Positions 53,413 to 62,209 of a stretch of 64,000 nucleotides of DNA are shown here, piece after piece. The notes beneath the pieces are model-generated. The model saw nothing but the letters and a program-made list of their open reading frames with translations, searched no databases and was not told the origin of the DNA. The position numbers and the translations under genes were made by a program. The DNA comes from Clostridiales bacterium (GTDB lineage Bacteria; Bacillota; Clostridia; Saccharofermentanales; Saccharofermentanaceae), in contig JAFZLF010000038.1 of NCBI GenBank assembly GCA_017551625.1, forward strand, positions 1 to 64,000, read 5' to 3'. Within the stretch, counting starts at the first letter, position 1. Every line of letters begins with the position of its first letter.

Positions 53413-54669
53413 ATGATGTTTACTTATTATCTGCGCAAGACTTTGCGCGACAAGGGTTACCTCTTCTGGTCTCTGGCCTTTCCGCTCCTCCTGATGATCT
53501 GCTTCAATGTGACCTTCATGGGACCGGCCAAAGGCGAAGTGGACTTCCAGCCGGTAAAGAGCGCGGTGATCCGTGTGGACACAACTGCTTCAAATGAAGA
53601 CGTGATCCGCGCAGATCAGGCCGGAACAGGCGAAGAATACAGTGCGGCAGATGCATTTGCCGGAGAATTTGAAAACGTGCTAACCAACCTCGCGGATGCC
53701 GAGACAGTCAGAAACAGCAACATGGGCTATAACCATGCGGTCGTGGAACTGATCCGGACGGATTCCCAGGCGGATGCAGAGAAGAAGATCCTCGACAAAG
53801 AGATCGAAGTGCTCTTTATGGTGGATGGTGCGAAAGAAAACATCGAGGTCAAGGTCGGAGACAATGCGAACATGACCACGCTGATGGTCGCCAGGTCGAT
53901 CGTCGAGTCCTACCGTAGAAACTACACGATCATGAAGGATGCGGCGGTGACGGCACCGGACAAGCTCGAAGCCGTGATGAACAGCATCGCGGACCAGATC
54001 TCGGTCATGAAGCCGAAGAGCACCTATCTCGGCGAGGACGGAAGCTCGGCCAACGTATATGCCTGGTACTTCTACAGCACGATCGTCATGGGCATGTTCT
54101 TCAACGTAACATCCGGGATCCACACGGTATTTGATATCCAGGGCAACCTGAGCGGATACGGCATGAGAACGAGCGTATCCCCGAAGAAGAAGTCGCAGAT
54201 CCTGCTGTCGGCCTTCATGGCCAGATACGTGATCGCATGCGCCATCACATTCTTCCATCTGTTCGCACTGCGCGCATTCTTCCAGATCCCGGTCGGGAAC
54301 CGCCTCCCGCAGATCCTGCTGTTCGTTCTGGTCGGCAATCTTTTCTCCATGAGCCTCGGGAGCCTCTTCGGCCTCTTTACCAAGGGCGATGAGAACCAGC
54401 GCGATAACAAGGCCACGGCGATCGTTATGCTCTCGGTCTTCCTGAGCGGCGAGATGATCGTCCAGCTTCCCGGACTTCTCGAGAAATACTGCCCGATCAT
54501 AAACCGGATCAACCCGGCCACCATCATGAACTTCGCGTTCTTCCGCCTGGTCAACTACCCGACGCTCCGGGCATTCTGGATGAACATGATCAAGATCGCC
54601 ATCGCCACAGTGGTTTTCCTTGTGGTCGCGATCCTCAAGTTAAGGAGAGAAAAGTATGCAGCTGTATAA
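53413..54669 (+). CDS. ABC-2 exporter permease (LnrM-like)
   Basis: 418 residues. One N-terminal helix (about 18-37), an extracytoplasmic domain of about 180 residues, then five helices (about 215-410) form the ABC-2/YhgE-like layout. TAGGAGGAAA lies upstream; ATG 53413 or 53416 may be used. It overlaps the next permease by 14 nt. Together with that gene and the ATPase it should form the heterodimeric exporter. Confidence 0.85.
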   Translation: MMFTYYLRKTLRDKGYLFWSLAFPLLLMICFNVTFMGPAKGEVDFQPVKSAVIRVDTTASNEDVIRADQAGTGEEYSAADAFAGEFENVLTNLADAETVRNSNMGYNHAVVELIRTDSQADAEKKILDKEIEVLFMVDGAKENIEVKVGDNANMTTLMVARSIVESYRRNYTIMKDAAVTAPDKLEAVMNSIADQISVMKPKSTYLGEDGSSANVYAWYFYSTIVMGMFFNVTSGIHTVFDIQGNLSGYGMRTSVSPKKKSQILLSAFMARYVIACAITFFHLFALRAFFQIPVGNRLPQILLFVLVGNLFSMSLGSLFGLFTKGDENQRDNKATAIVMLSVFLSGEMIVQLPGLLEKYCPIINRINPATIMNFAFFRLVNYPTLRAFWMNMIKIAIATVVFLVVAILKLRREKYAAV

Positions 54670-55864
54670 GAATTTCTTCAAACTCGTCAAGGCAAACCGC
54701 ATCTCGGTTACCATCGCGGTCATCATCATGGTCGTCTATGCTGTCTCCATGATCATCTCCGCCCCGTATATCATCGACAAGAACGAGGCGAGCGCAGAGG
54801 AAAAAAGCGCCGATTATAAGAACCTCGTCGTGATCTTCCGCGATAACGACGGAAGCGAGCTCAGCAGCGGTGTCAGAAAACTCATCGAGTCCTACGGTTC
54901 CGTGGAGGAAGATACCACATCTTCCGAGGAGTCCATCAATGACATCCTGTATTTCTCCATCGCGGATTTCTATATCGAAGTCCCGGAGAACTTCCAGACG
55001 AGGATCGACGCCGGTGAGAAAGTCGAGCTGACCTACTCTTCGCACAGCCAGATCTCCGGCAAGACATTCAGTTTCGTCAACGATATCGATTCTTTCGTGA
55101 ACATCTACAGGAACTACCGCGCGATGGGTATGGAGTCCGCTCCTTCCGTGGAAAAAGCACTGTCGACGACGATCTCGGAGGTGACCTTCGGAGTCGTGAC
55201 CGAGAAGAAAGAGTCGCTCCACACGGATGCGCGTGAATATGCGACCTACATGATCCTGAACTACTTCTGCTTCGTCTGCCTCTGGGTACTCGGCATGTCA
55301 GTCGCGGCAGTGATCATCGCCGGAAACAGAAAAGAGATCGCGCAGCGCATCGATGCGTCTCCGATCCGCCCCGGAAAAAAGACCTGGGCCCAGATGGGCG
55401 GACTGATGACCTGCGCCGCTTTCCTGGTCATTATCTATACGATCTTCGGCTTCGTATATGCCGGATCCTCCGACATGATGAGCAAGTACGGCTGGGTCGC
55501 TGTCCTGAACCTGATCACGACCACCTTCTACATCTGCGGATTCACACTTTTGGTGTCGTCCTTCCGCCTGAACAACGGTACACTGAGCCTCATCTGCAAC
55601 TCGGTCGGACTGTCCATGAGCTTCCTGTGCGGCATCTTCGTCCCGTTCTATCTCATGAGCAGCAGTGTACAGACATTCGCACACTTCCTGCCGTTCTTCT
55701 GGTCCGGAAAAGTATTGAACACGATCTATGCCGGCTCGGGCATGAACTACACCTTCAGCGTAGGAAACATCTTCGCCTCTCTCGGTGTGCAGATCCTCTT
55801 CGGACTGGTGTTCATCATGATCTCCATGATCATCAAGAAGGTGAGACAGGGCAAGGCCGCCTGA
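54656..55864 (+). CDS. ABC-2 exporter permease (LnrN-like)
   Basis: 402 residues with the same layout as its neighbour: helix at about 17-37, extracytoplasmic domain to about 195, then five to six helices. It is a diverged paralogue. The start lies inside the preceding gene with AAGGAGAG upstream, so translation is coupled. It is the second half-transporter of the exporter. Confidence 0.85.
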   Translation: MQLYKNFFKLVKANRISVTIAVIIMVVYAVSMIISAPYIIDKNEASAEEKSADYKNLVVIFRDNDGSELSSGVRKLIESYGSVEEDTTSSEESINDILYFSIADFYIEVPENFQTRIDAGEKVELTYSSHSQISGKTFSFVNDIDSFVNIYRNYRAMGMESAPSVEKALSTTISEVTFGVVTEKKESLHTDAREYATYMILNYFCFVCLWVLGMSVAAVIIAGNRKEIAQRIDASPIRPGKKTWAQMGGLMTCAAFLVIIYTIFGFVYAGSSDMMSKYGWVAVLNLITTTFYICGFTLLVSSFRLNNGTLSLICNSVGLSMSFLCGIFVPFYLMSSSVQTFAHFLPFFWSGKVLNTIYAGSGMNYTFSVGNIFASLGVQILFGLVFIMISMIIKKVRQGKAA

Positions 55865-55920
55865 TCAGGAAACACTTTTCTTTCTGACGCGGATCTTGAC
55901 TCATATGAGAAGTGTCGACA

Positions 55921-57162
55921 ATGCGTTATAATGTCTCTATGGTATATCGGTTGATCGACAAAATCATCATCATGGGACTTTCGGTGACAGCGCTTTTCCT
56001 GCTGTTCGGGACATCATCGGACGGGAAGAGCCTCCTTCAGAAGAACGAATTCACGATAGCAAGTATCCTTCTGATCGTGATCGTCTGCCTGACTACGGAA
56101 GTACTCCGGAATCAATACGTGAGCGCAGGCCTGCTTCTCGTTACGGCTGCGCTTACGTTTGTCGTTCCGGAAACCGTGACGGCGCTTCCGGCTTCCGTGT
56201 ACGGGATCTTCTCGGACAAGAAGATGGAGGATCTTGTCGGTAAGTTCTACATCGAGAAAGCCGCAAAGAATCCGGACTGGTCTCTCTCTTCGCAGAGGGC
56301 GCTGTGGATGAAAGTGCTTCTTCTGATCGCCGCCGCGATATTGTCTCTTCGTTCTTACATGATCGTCCTGGTGCTCGCGGCGCTCCTCATGTCGTCCAAG
56401 ACGATCTTCATGCACGGAAGTGAGAAGTTCCTCACGGATAAGTTCGACGATGTGCGCTATGACGCGCAGCAGTCTCTGCGGCTCAAGAACGAGATCGCGA
56501 ATAATCTGGATATGCAGGTGCGAAATGCGACGCTTCAGGAGAGGAACCGTATCGCCCGGGAGATCCACGATAACGTCGGCCATATGCTGACGCGCGCGAT
56601 CGTGCAGCTGCAGGCCATCTCGGTCATCAATAAAGATGAGAAGACCCGGCCGCTTCTGGAATCAGTAAGCAGTACGGTCAACGAGGCGATGACGAATATA
56701 CGAAGATCTGTTCACGAGCTCCATGACGATTCCATCGACCTGTCGATCGGTATCCATGAGATCGCTTCTGCGCTGAAGGAACGCTTCGACGTGACAGTCA
56801 GTACCTCGATCGAGTCACCGGTCCCGAATGATGTCAAGAGCGCGATCCTCGGTATCATGAAGGAGGGCGTCACGAATATCAGTAAGCACAGTAAGGGAAC
56901 GAAAGTACGCCTCGAGGTCGTGGAAAATGTGACGTTCTGGCGTATACTGATCTCAGATGACGGGAAATGTGAGAAGGTCGAGTACTCACGTCCGTCGGAC
57001 TTTGCCGCGCTTGAGGGTGAGCATGGTATCGGGCTGTATAATATTAATTCGAGGGCAGTCTCCTGTGGCGGACGTACGTCGATCCGCGGCGGTGAGGATG
57101 GTTTCCATATCACGGTAACGATCCCGCGAAGAGACCTGCCCGCCAAGGAGGAGGAAAAATGA
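55921..57162 (+). CDS. Sensor histidine kinase, NarX/DesK/LnrJ type
   Basis: 413 residues from ATG 55921. The start is uncertain: GTG 55912 and ATG 55939 are also in frame, and no strong RBS is present. About five membrane helices span residues 8-165 with little outside the membrane. HisKA_3 has RNRIAREIHDNVGHMLTRA (phospho-His in REIHD) and a short HATPase domain ends with GEHGIGLYNI. Intramembrane-sensing kinases of this type monitor exporter substrates in the membrane. It overlaps the regulator gene by ATGA. A TATAAT at 55927-55932 lies inside the 5' end and may be chance. Confidence 0.88.
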   Translation: MRYNVSMVYRLIDKIIIMGLSVTALFLLFGTSSDGKSLLQKNEFTIASILLIVIVCLTTEVLRNQYVSAGLLLVTAALTFVVPETVTALPASVYGIFSDKKMEDLVGKFYIEKAAKNPDWSLSSQRALWMKVLLLIAAAILSLRSYMIVLVLAALLMSSKTIFMHGSEKFLTDKFDDVRYDAQQSLRLKNEIANNLDMQVRNATLQERNRIAREIHDNVGHMLTRAIVQLQAISVINKDEKTRPLLESVSSTVNEAMTNIRRSVHELHDDSIDLSIGIHEIASALKERFDVTVSTSIESPVPNDVKSAILGIMKEGVTNISKHSKGTKVRLEVVENVTFWRILISDDGKCEKVEYSRPSDFAALEGEHGIGLYNINSRAVSCGGRTSIRGGEDGFHITVTIPRRDLPAKEEEK

Positions 57163-57785
57163 GAATCATGATCGTGGATGACGACCCACTCGTCAACCAG
57201 TCACTGAAGATCATCCTGGAGCAGGAGGAGGACATCGAGGTCGCCAGCATGTGCGGGAGTGGCCGCGAGGCCATCGAGGCGTACCCGGAGGTGAAGCCGG
57301 ACGTGGTGCTGTCGGATATCCGCATGGAGGATACCGACGGGCTCGATGCGACGGCAGAAATATTGAAACTCGATCCGCAGGCGAAGGTCATCCTCCTGAC
57401 GACATTCCTCGATGACGAATACATAAACCGCGCGCTGAAGGTCGGCGCGAAGGGCTATATCCTTAAGCAGGACTGCGCATCACTGGCCACAGCTGTGCAC
57501 GCGGTGGCGGAAGGCCAGACCGTCTTCGGCGGCAAGATCGTCGAGCGTCTGCCGGATCTTCTCAACCGCAGCGAATCTTTCCGCTGGGAAGATTTCGATA
57601 TTACCCCGAAGGAAAGAGAACTTGTGGAACTCGTGGCGGAGGGCCTTTCGAATAAGGAGATCGCGCAGAAGATGTTCCTCGGCGAGGGCACGGTCCGAAA
57701 CATGATCAGCTCCGTCCTAAGTAAACTCGACCTTCGTGACCGCACCCAGCTCGCATGTTTCTATTACCAGAGGATCAAGATATGA
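57159..57785 (+). CDS. NarL/LuxR-type response regulator (LnrK-like)
   Basis: 208 residues. The receiver has DDDP, phospho-aspartate D53 in VVLSDIRMEDTDG and the lysine in GAKGYILKQD. The LuxR-type helix-turn-helix at about 140-205 reads ITPKERELVELVAEGLSNKE. It is the cognate regulator of the upstream kinase by overlap and family, and probably activates the exporter operon through the dyads at 52280-52316. It overlaps the next small gene. Confidence 0.92.
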   Translation: MRIMIVDDDPLVNQSLKIILEQEEDIEVASMCGSGREAIEAYPEVKPDVVLSDIRMEDTDGLDATAEILKLDPQAKVILLTTFLDDEYINRALKVGAKGYILKQDCASLATAVHAVAEGQTVFGGKIVERLPDLLNRSESFRWEDFDITPKERELVELVAEGLSNKEIAQKMFLGEGTVRNMISSVLSKLDLRDRTQLACFYYQRIKI

Positions 57786-58096
57786 GCGAAGATATGGAAA
57801 AAATAAATGCCGCGGCTCCGGAGAATCCGAGTGCGACGGGGAAGACGGAGGTGCCTGGGACTTCGGCTGCGACGGCACCGGCTGCGCCCCAGGGAGAAGA
57901 AACGGCATCCCAGGGAGCAGAAGAGAAGAAGCCTCTGGTAAGTGGTGTCGATCCATCAAAAGCACCGGTCCCGACGAATCTCGGCGTCGCTGTGATCACG
58001 GTGCTCTATATACTTTTCGTGATCGCCGTCACCGTCGGATTGATCGTGCTCTCCGTTTTCCTCTTCGGGAAACTCCGGGCGTGGATCTTCGGCTGA
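57782..58096 (+). CDS. Small single-pass membrane protein at the end of the exporter operon
   Basis: 104 residues. The acidic, Ala/Pro/Glu-rich N-terminal 60 residues are followed by one helix (about 70-95) and the short end GKLRAWIFG. The start ATG overlaps the regulator stop (ATGA), so it is the last gene of the operon. The only upstream start in the frame lies deep in the regulator gene. I do not recognise it. It might modulate the exporter or kinase. Confidence 0.7.
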   Translation: MSEDMEKINAAAPENPSATGKTEVPGTSAATAPAAPQGEETASQGAEEKKPLVSGVDPSKAPVPTNLGVAVITVLYILFVIAVTVGLIVLSVFLFGKLRAWIFG

Positions 58097-58187
58097 GGTG
58101 AAGTGACTCGAAAAAGTAAAGAATAAGGTTACGATCACTCCGGTAGTACCGGGTGTGATCGAAAAAAGAATTGGGAGGAGAAAAGGA

Positions 58188-59342
58188 ATGAAGAGAAGTG
58201 CTTGGATAGCGGTAGTACTGGCCGCGGGGATGCTGATGGCGTCCTGCTCGAAGGAAGAGGAAACGACGAAGAAGAAAAAGAAGACGAAAAAGACGACGCA
58301 GACCGAGGACACGACGGATCCGGAGGACGATCCGACGGACGAGCCTTCGGAGAGCTCGAGCGAGCCCACGGATACGACGCCGGCACCGACAGATACGGTG
58401 CCTACTGATACGGACCCGACAGATACCTCATCGGCGCGCACCACGGAAAAAGTACCGAACCCGACTTTCAATTTCGAGGAAGACGCGATGCGTTTCTTTG
58501 CGGATGACGGCTTCAGAATCGATGATGTCTTGTTTACGTTCTGCTTCCAGGAGAATGCCACATGGAGCATCCAGGTGACGTTCTACGAGGAGGACGGGAC
58601 ATTTGAAGGCGAGTATAAGACCGTTTTCACGGAGGATACCTCTGCAGGGCCTGTCGAGCAGATCATGATGAGTACTTTTACCGGCACCTATGACGGGTTT
58701 AAGCGGGCGAATGACTACAGCTATACCGCGCATGTGACCAGCATCGATATTGAAGAATTTGATGCATACGATACGGAAGAGAACGGGCAGAAGCAGCACG
58801 TGTCCTTTGTCGCGCCGTATGGCTTCTCCGATCCGGACGAACTGATCCTGTATCTCCCGAATACGCCCATGAGCGAATTCCCGGGCTATGCGCTCGGCCG
58901 TGTCAGCGATCTGCTTCGCGACAAAGACGGCGACTATCTCCAGGATTACGTGATCTATAGTCCCGACGGCATGGACCTGATGGCCTTTATCGTGGCCGCC
59001 CCGAGCATGCCTGAACTGGTGAAACCGGATAAGGACAGTATGGCGGGCTGGATCGGCCATTACTACGATAAGACGGGTCTTGACGGTTCGATCGAGTACG
59101 ACGGTGTCGATGATAAGTTCGTCTTCAACGGAGTCTTCGAGGGTACGCGATATGTCAAGGGCGCGACGATCCTGCAGGCGAAGGACGATGAGCAGACGCT
59201 GGTCTTCTACTACGAGGATGACGAAGGGTACATGATCGTCCAGATGGATGTCGCTGACGGCCTTACGGTCGTGTACGCGCTCTATTCCACCTTCCCGGAG
59301 GTCGAGGCCGCCTCTTTCTATTACCCGAAGAAGGACGGCTGA
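58188..59342 (+). CDS. Lipoprotein of unknown function
   Basis: 384 residues from ATG 58188 (GGGAGGAG 7 nt upstream). Lipobox LMASC (C20) is followed by a Lys run, then an Asp/Thr/Pro/Glu/Ser linker (about 22-95) and a beta-rich domain (about 96-384). The N-terminal 60 residues closely resemble those of the Sel1 lipoprotein at 41396, while the rest is unrelated. It is probably surface exposed on a flexible stalk. It ends at a strong bidirectional terminator. Confidence 0.8.
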   Translation: MKRSAWIAVVLAAGMLMASCSKEEETTKKKKKTKKTTQTEDTTDPEDDPTDEPSESSSEPTDTTPAPTDTVPTDTDPTDTSSARTTEKVPNPTFNFEEDAMRFFADDGFRIDDVLFTFCFQENATWSIQVTFYEEDGTFEGEYKTVFTEDTSAGPVEQIMMSTFTGTYDGFKRANDYSYTAHVTSIDIEEFDAYDTEENGQKQHVSFVAPYGFSDPDELILYLPNTPMSEFPGYALGRVSDLLRDKDGDYLQDYVIYSPDGMDLMAFIVAAPSMPELVKPDKDSMAGWIGHYYDKTGLDGSIEYDGVDDKFVFNGVFEGTRYVKGATILQAKDDEQTLVFYYEDDEGYMIVQMDVADGLTVVYALYSTFPEVEAASFYYPKKDG

Positions 59343-59365
59343 GCCTGATCTGGATACACTGAACG

Positions 59366-59415
59366 AAAAAGCACGGGAAGCGGCGATCTTTTGTCACTTC
59401 CCGTGCTTTTTGTTT
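59366..59415. terminator. Bidirectional terminator
   Basis: A perfect 15-bp stem (59366-59380 with 59397-59411) is flanked by A- and T-runs. It serves the lipoprotein gene on plus and the PIN-like gene on minus. Confidence 0.93.
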
Positions 59416-59435
59416 TTTGTGATAGTGCTCTGCGC

Positions 59436-60095
59436 TTATTTCTTTCCTTTAAGGATCGAGGTCGCCAGGTCGGTGATTTGCTTGCTGGCGCTCTTCGTAT
59501 CGCCTTTACTTAGGGCGGTGATAATGTCGCTTACATCCGGGTTCTTCTTTTTCGCGGCGGTCTTCTTGGCCGTGGACTTCGAGGTGGATGTCTTCTTGGC
59601 TGTTGTGGATTTCTTCGTGGCAGTGGTCTTCTTCGTAGTGGTCGACTTCTTCGCCGTCGAGGTCTTCTTAGCGGTTGAAGATTTTGCCGTTGTGGATTTC
59701 TTTGCGGTGGTCTTCTTGGCAGAAGTCTTAGAAGAGGAGGCCGTGCCCGAAGCCGATCCGCCTACTGCCGCGCGAAATGCACTGTAAACTTTCGCGTCCT
59801 TCGTGATCTTCGACGGGAGCTTGCTCTTATCGCCCGTGATGACGATCGTGTCGTGCTTGCTGGCCGTGTGGTATCCGATCAGGTACGACATCGCGAGCCA
59901 CAGCTCGGCGCTCGCACCGATCTCGAAGTACTCGATCTCGGCCTTCAGATCCTCAAGTGCGGCCTTCACACCGACAGGGAGAGTCTTCTTGCCCTTTACA
60001 TAAACGAAGACCAGATGGTCGGTCTTAGCGAGCTTCTCCACCCCGGAGAAATCGATCTTGCTGCTTTCGGAAAGTGAGATCAGTACGTACTTCAT
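59436..60095 (-). CDS. PIN-like domain protein with histone H1-like Lys/Thr/Ala tail
   Basis: 219 residues. The N-terminal 105 residues resemble a PIN/NYN-type nuclease fold (KTDHLVFVYVKGKK, then HDTIVITGDKSKLPSK). About residues 115-178 are a repetitive AKKTTAKKST-type basic tail like that of bacterial histone H1-like proteins. The last 35 residues (PDVSDIITALSKGDTKSASKQ) form a short helical end. Such proteins probably bind DNA or RNA through the tail. A minus-strand -10 TAAAAT lies about 40 nt upstream. The nuclease residues cannot be verified by eye. Confidence 0.78.
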   Translation of the reverse strand: MKYVLISLSESSKIDFSGVEKLAKTDHLVFVYVKGKKTLPVGVKAALEDLKAEIEYFEIGASAELWLAMSYLIGYHTASKHDTIVITGDKSKLPSKITKDAKVYSAFRAAVGGSASGTASSSKTSAKKTTAKKSTTAKSSTAKKTSTAKKSTTTKKTTATKKSTTAKKTSTSKSTAKKTAAKKKNPDVSDIITALSKGDTKSASKQITDLATSILKGKK

Positions 60096-60326
60096 AGTTA
60101 TGTCCTCCTCGGCTTTTTGCTTGATGATATTATTTTAGCACTATATAGATAGAAAAGAGCATGCGCTGCGGGAAGAAATGACGGCGGGTCTGCTATTTTA
60201 CTTCCGGTGCGGAAATAGGAATGCGTAATCATCTTTTGTTTCTATGTTCCTTCAGAAAAAGGAGCGGTAGAATGAGGACGTAGTAGAAAAGGAAAAGAAA
60301 CTGAAGCAAAAAAGGGAAGTGACTCC

Positions 60327-60491
60327 ATGGACGTAGACAAAAGGCTTCAAATGATCCGTTTGCACAACGAGATGCAGAGCTTCCCGCAATTGAGTAAAAA
60401 ACTCGGCCTGGAAGACCGGTCGACCTTCCGAGGGCGATGGGTCGGAAAGGAAAACAACACCCCCCCACTTTCAAAAAATGAGCCCGCATGA
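60327..60491 (+). CDS. Possible small protein (54 residues)
   Basis: ATG 60327 with AAAAGGGAAG 8 nt upstream; stop TGA 60489-60491. The sequence MDVDKRLQMIRLHNEMQSFP then LSKKLGLEDRSTFRGRW looks like a short helix-turn-helix-like piece. The last codons lie in the terminator arm at 60480-60490, and the C-terminal third is low quality (GKENNTPPLSKNEPA). It could be a remnant of a larger regulator. No family recognised. Confidence 0.35.
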   Translation: MDVDKRLQMIRLHNEMQSFPQLSKKLGLEDRSTFRGRWVGKENNTPPLSKNEPA

Positions 60492-60508
60492 GTGAGACAT
60501 GCGGGCTC
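60480..60508 (-). terminator. Terminator of the XRE-family gene
   Basis: An 11-bp perfect stem (60480-60490 with 60498-60508). On the minus strand it is followed by ATTTTTTG. Confidence 0.9.
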
Positions 60509-60595
60509 GCTTCTTTTCGTGATGAGTTCTTCCGTAGTGAGAGGATCGGCATCCGAGGAAGTACCATTTGCCGGCGCCTCCATGCAGATCCGGAA

Positions 60596-61093
60596 TTACT
60601 GCTTAAAATCTTCTTTGTTAAGATGACCGTCGGCGATGGCGTTATCGATCCACAGTCTCAGGGAGTCGATGGTGAGTGCCATCTTGTCGAGCTCGTTCTT
60701 GATCTCGATGAAGTCCGGAAGCTCGCTCGGGGCGATCTTGCCGTCCACGGTGATCTCGATGAGGCGGTTCTTGTTCTTATCAATCGAGTTTAAGGTCGCG
60801 ATCATCTCGAGTGTGATCTGGGAGAGCTCTTTCGGTACTACCTCAGGCACATACTCCTGACCGATCGGGCACTCGTGGGAACAGAAGTAGTTGCACAGCG
60901 ACGGGTTCTTATAGACGTCGGCCATGGCCAGGATCTCTTCCGGATGGGGAAGGGTCTTTTCGTTCTCGATCTTCTCGATACGGTCGGCCGAGATGTACTG
61001 GAGTTTCTCTGAAGCGGCGTCGCGAGTAAGATTCTGCGCCTCGCGGCTGATCTGGTAGATGTTCTTGTTTTCTTTCGTTGACTTTCTTCCCAT
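60596..61093 (-). CDS. XRE-family helix-turn-helix protein
   Basis: 165 residues from ATG 61093 (GGACAGGA upstream); ten more codons are open but have no RBS. The N-terminal region NIYQISREAQNLTRDAASEK with ISADRIEKIENEKTLPHPEE is a Cro/CI-type helix-turn-helix. A small CNYFCSHECPIGQEY patch (three cysteines) follows at about residue 75 and could bind a metal or Fe-S centre. The remainder is helical. It is divergent from the DUF4230 gene across a 341-nt region with a dyad and is probably autoregulatory. Confidence 0.82.
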   Translation of the reverse strand: MGRKSTKENKNIYQISREAQNLTRDAASEKLQYISADRIEKIENEKTLPHPEEILAMADVYKNPSLCNYFCSHECPIGQEYVPEVVPKELSQITLEMIATLNSIDKNKNRLIEITVDGKIAPSELPDFIEIKNELDKMALTIDSLRLWIDNAIADGHLNKEDFKQ

Positions 61094-61167
61094 TTTCCTG
61101 TCCCACTTTATTTTGAAGTTCAAAGCAAATTAGGCGACCCTAAAAGCAGATCTGCACCGTTTTTTAC

Positions 61168-61233
61168 TTGACAGGATAAATTATAAACTATAGTCAGAAC
61201 AAATCAAAGATTTCGTAACGCTTTTTACGAAAT
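61168..61233. promoter_or_regulatory. Overlapping divergent promoters with a perfect dyad
   Basis: On minus, TTGATT (61207-61202), a 16-nt spacer and TATAAT (61185-61180) face the XRE gene. On plus, TTGACA (61168-61173) with TATAGT (61189-61194) at only 15 nt may face the DUF4230 gene. A 9-bp dyad ATTTCGTAA/TTACGAAAT (61210-61233) adjoins them and is a likely operator, perhaps for the XRE protein. Confidence 0.55.
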
Positions 61234-61259
61234 TTGTTTAAAAAATCGAGATGATTTCG

Positions 61260-61434
61260 GAGGTTATTATCAGGTATCATTATCATGAGAGAACATGAGC
61301 CGCAGGTAATGGCTCACTCCGAAGGAAAAGAACTGAAACACACGAGTGGCCGTTGATGGCCACAAGAACATGAAGACGCGTGAACGATGAGTGCTACTGA
61401 GGGAGCGCGATTTCTACAATAGGAGGTTACGCTT
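61260..61434 (+). other. Structured leader before the DUF4230 gene
   Basis: About 200 nt without a gene. Visible hairpins are GAGCC/GGCTC (about 61298-61316) and GTGGCC/GGCCAC (about 61345-61362, perfect 6 bp). The RBS AGGAGG lies just before 61435. I tried c-di-AMP, Mn and PreQ1 riboswitch patterns without a match. Confidence 0.4.
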
Positions 61435-62154
61435 ATGAGAGACTATGATGTAATTAACGGTGTAAGAGTCCCGCGGAAGAAGGGCTTCTTCAGAAGAGCA
61501 GGAAATTTCCTGATCGGTGTTCTGGCGGGTGTCGGTGTTCTGGCGATCGCCATGATGGTCATCGGATGGAATCCTTTCGGATCTTCTAAGGTCAAGAACT
61601 CCGGCTCGAGAGAGGCGATCATCGCGGAGGAAGAGAAGTTCCACGGTATTATCCTCACGAATGAGAACGTGATGAGCCAGCTCAATGAGATCTCCGAGCT
61701 GATGACATATTCCCAGGAGTACGCAGGTCGCGCTTCGGTCGTAGATTCGATCCAGGTCCCGTACACGGACATGGATATCTGGGGCACACAGCATGAGATC
61801 GAGATCCTGTATTCCGGTACGATCAAGGTCGGCTACGATCTCCGCCAGGTGAAGACAGTCGTCAATAACCAGAAGAAGGAGATCTACATCCAGCTCCCGA
61901 AGAATCCGATCGTGGACAACAATCTCCCGCAGGAGAATGTGACATGTGTTCAGGACAACAATATCTTTAACCCGATCCGTGCAGATGAAGTCAGTGTCCG
62001 TCTGTCCGAGATCAAGGCCCAGCAGCTCCAGGCCGCTATCGATAACGGTATATATGAGAAGGCCGAAGAGCATATGAAAGAGATCATCATCAAGGCACTC
62101 GCGAAGATCCATAGCGAGTACAAGGTCGTGTTTGTGGACTCAGTAGCACTTTGA
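61435..62154 (+). CDS. DUF4230 membrane-anchored protein
   Basis: 239 residues. A short basic N-terminus (RVPRKKGFFRRA) is followed by one helix (about 25-48) and an extracytoplasmic domain with YSGTIKVGYDLRQVK and IYIQLPKNPIVDNN, the DUF4230 hallmark strand pair. Function of the family is unknown; some members are linked to envelope upkeep. AGGAGG lies 8 nt upstream. A terminator follows at 62210. Confidence 0.82.
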   Translation: MRDYDVINGVRVPRKKGFFRRAGNFLIGVLAGVGVLAIAMMVIGWNPFGSSKVKNSGSREAIIAEEEKFHGIILTNENVMSQLNEISELMTYSQEYAGRASVVDSIQVPYTDMDIWGTQHEIEILYSGTIKVGYDLRQVKTVVNNQKKEIYIQLPKNPIVDNNLPQENVTCVQDNNIFNPIRADEVSVRLSEIKAQQLQAAIDNGIYEKAEEHMKEIIIKALAKIHSEYKVVFVDSVAL

Positions 62155-62209
62155 GTTTTCTGATGCGGCGGCGAGCCTCCGGCTTCGCCTATCACCTCCG
62201 TGTTAGAAG

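Noticed and set aside
55927..55932. Internal promoter for the histidine kinase (TATAAT)
   Set aside because: It lies inside the likely coding start and has no -35 at a usable distance; the only TTGACT is 25 nt upstream.
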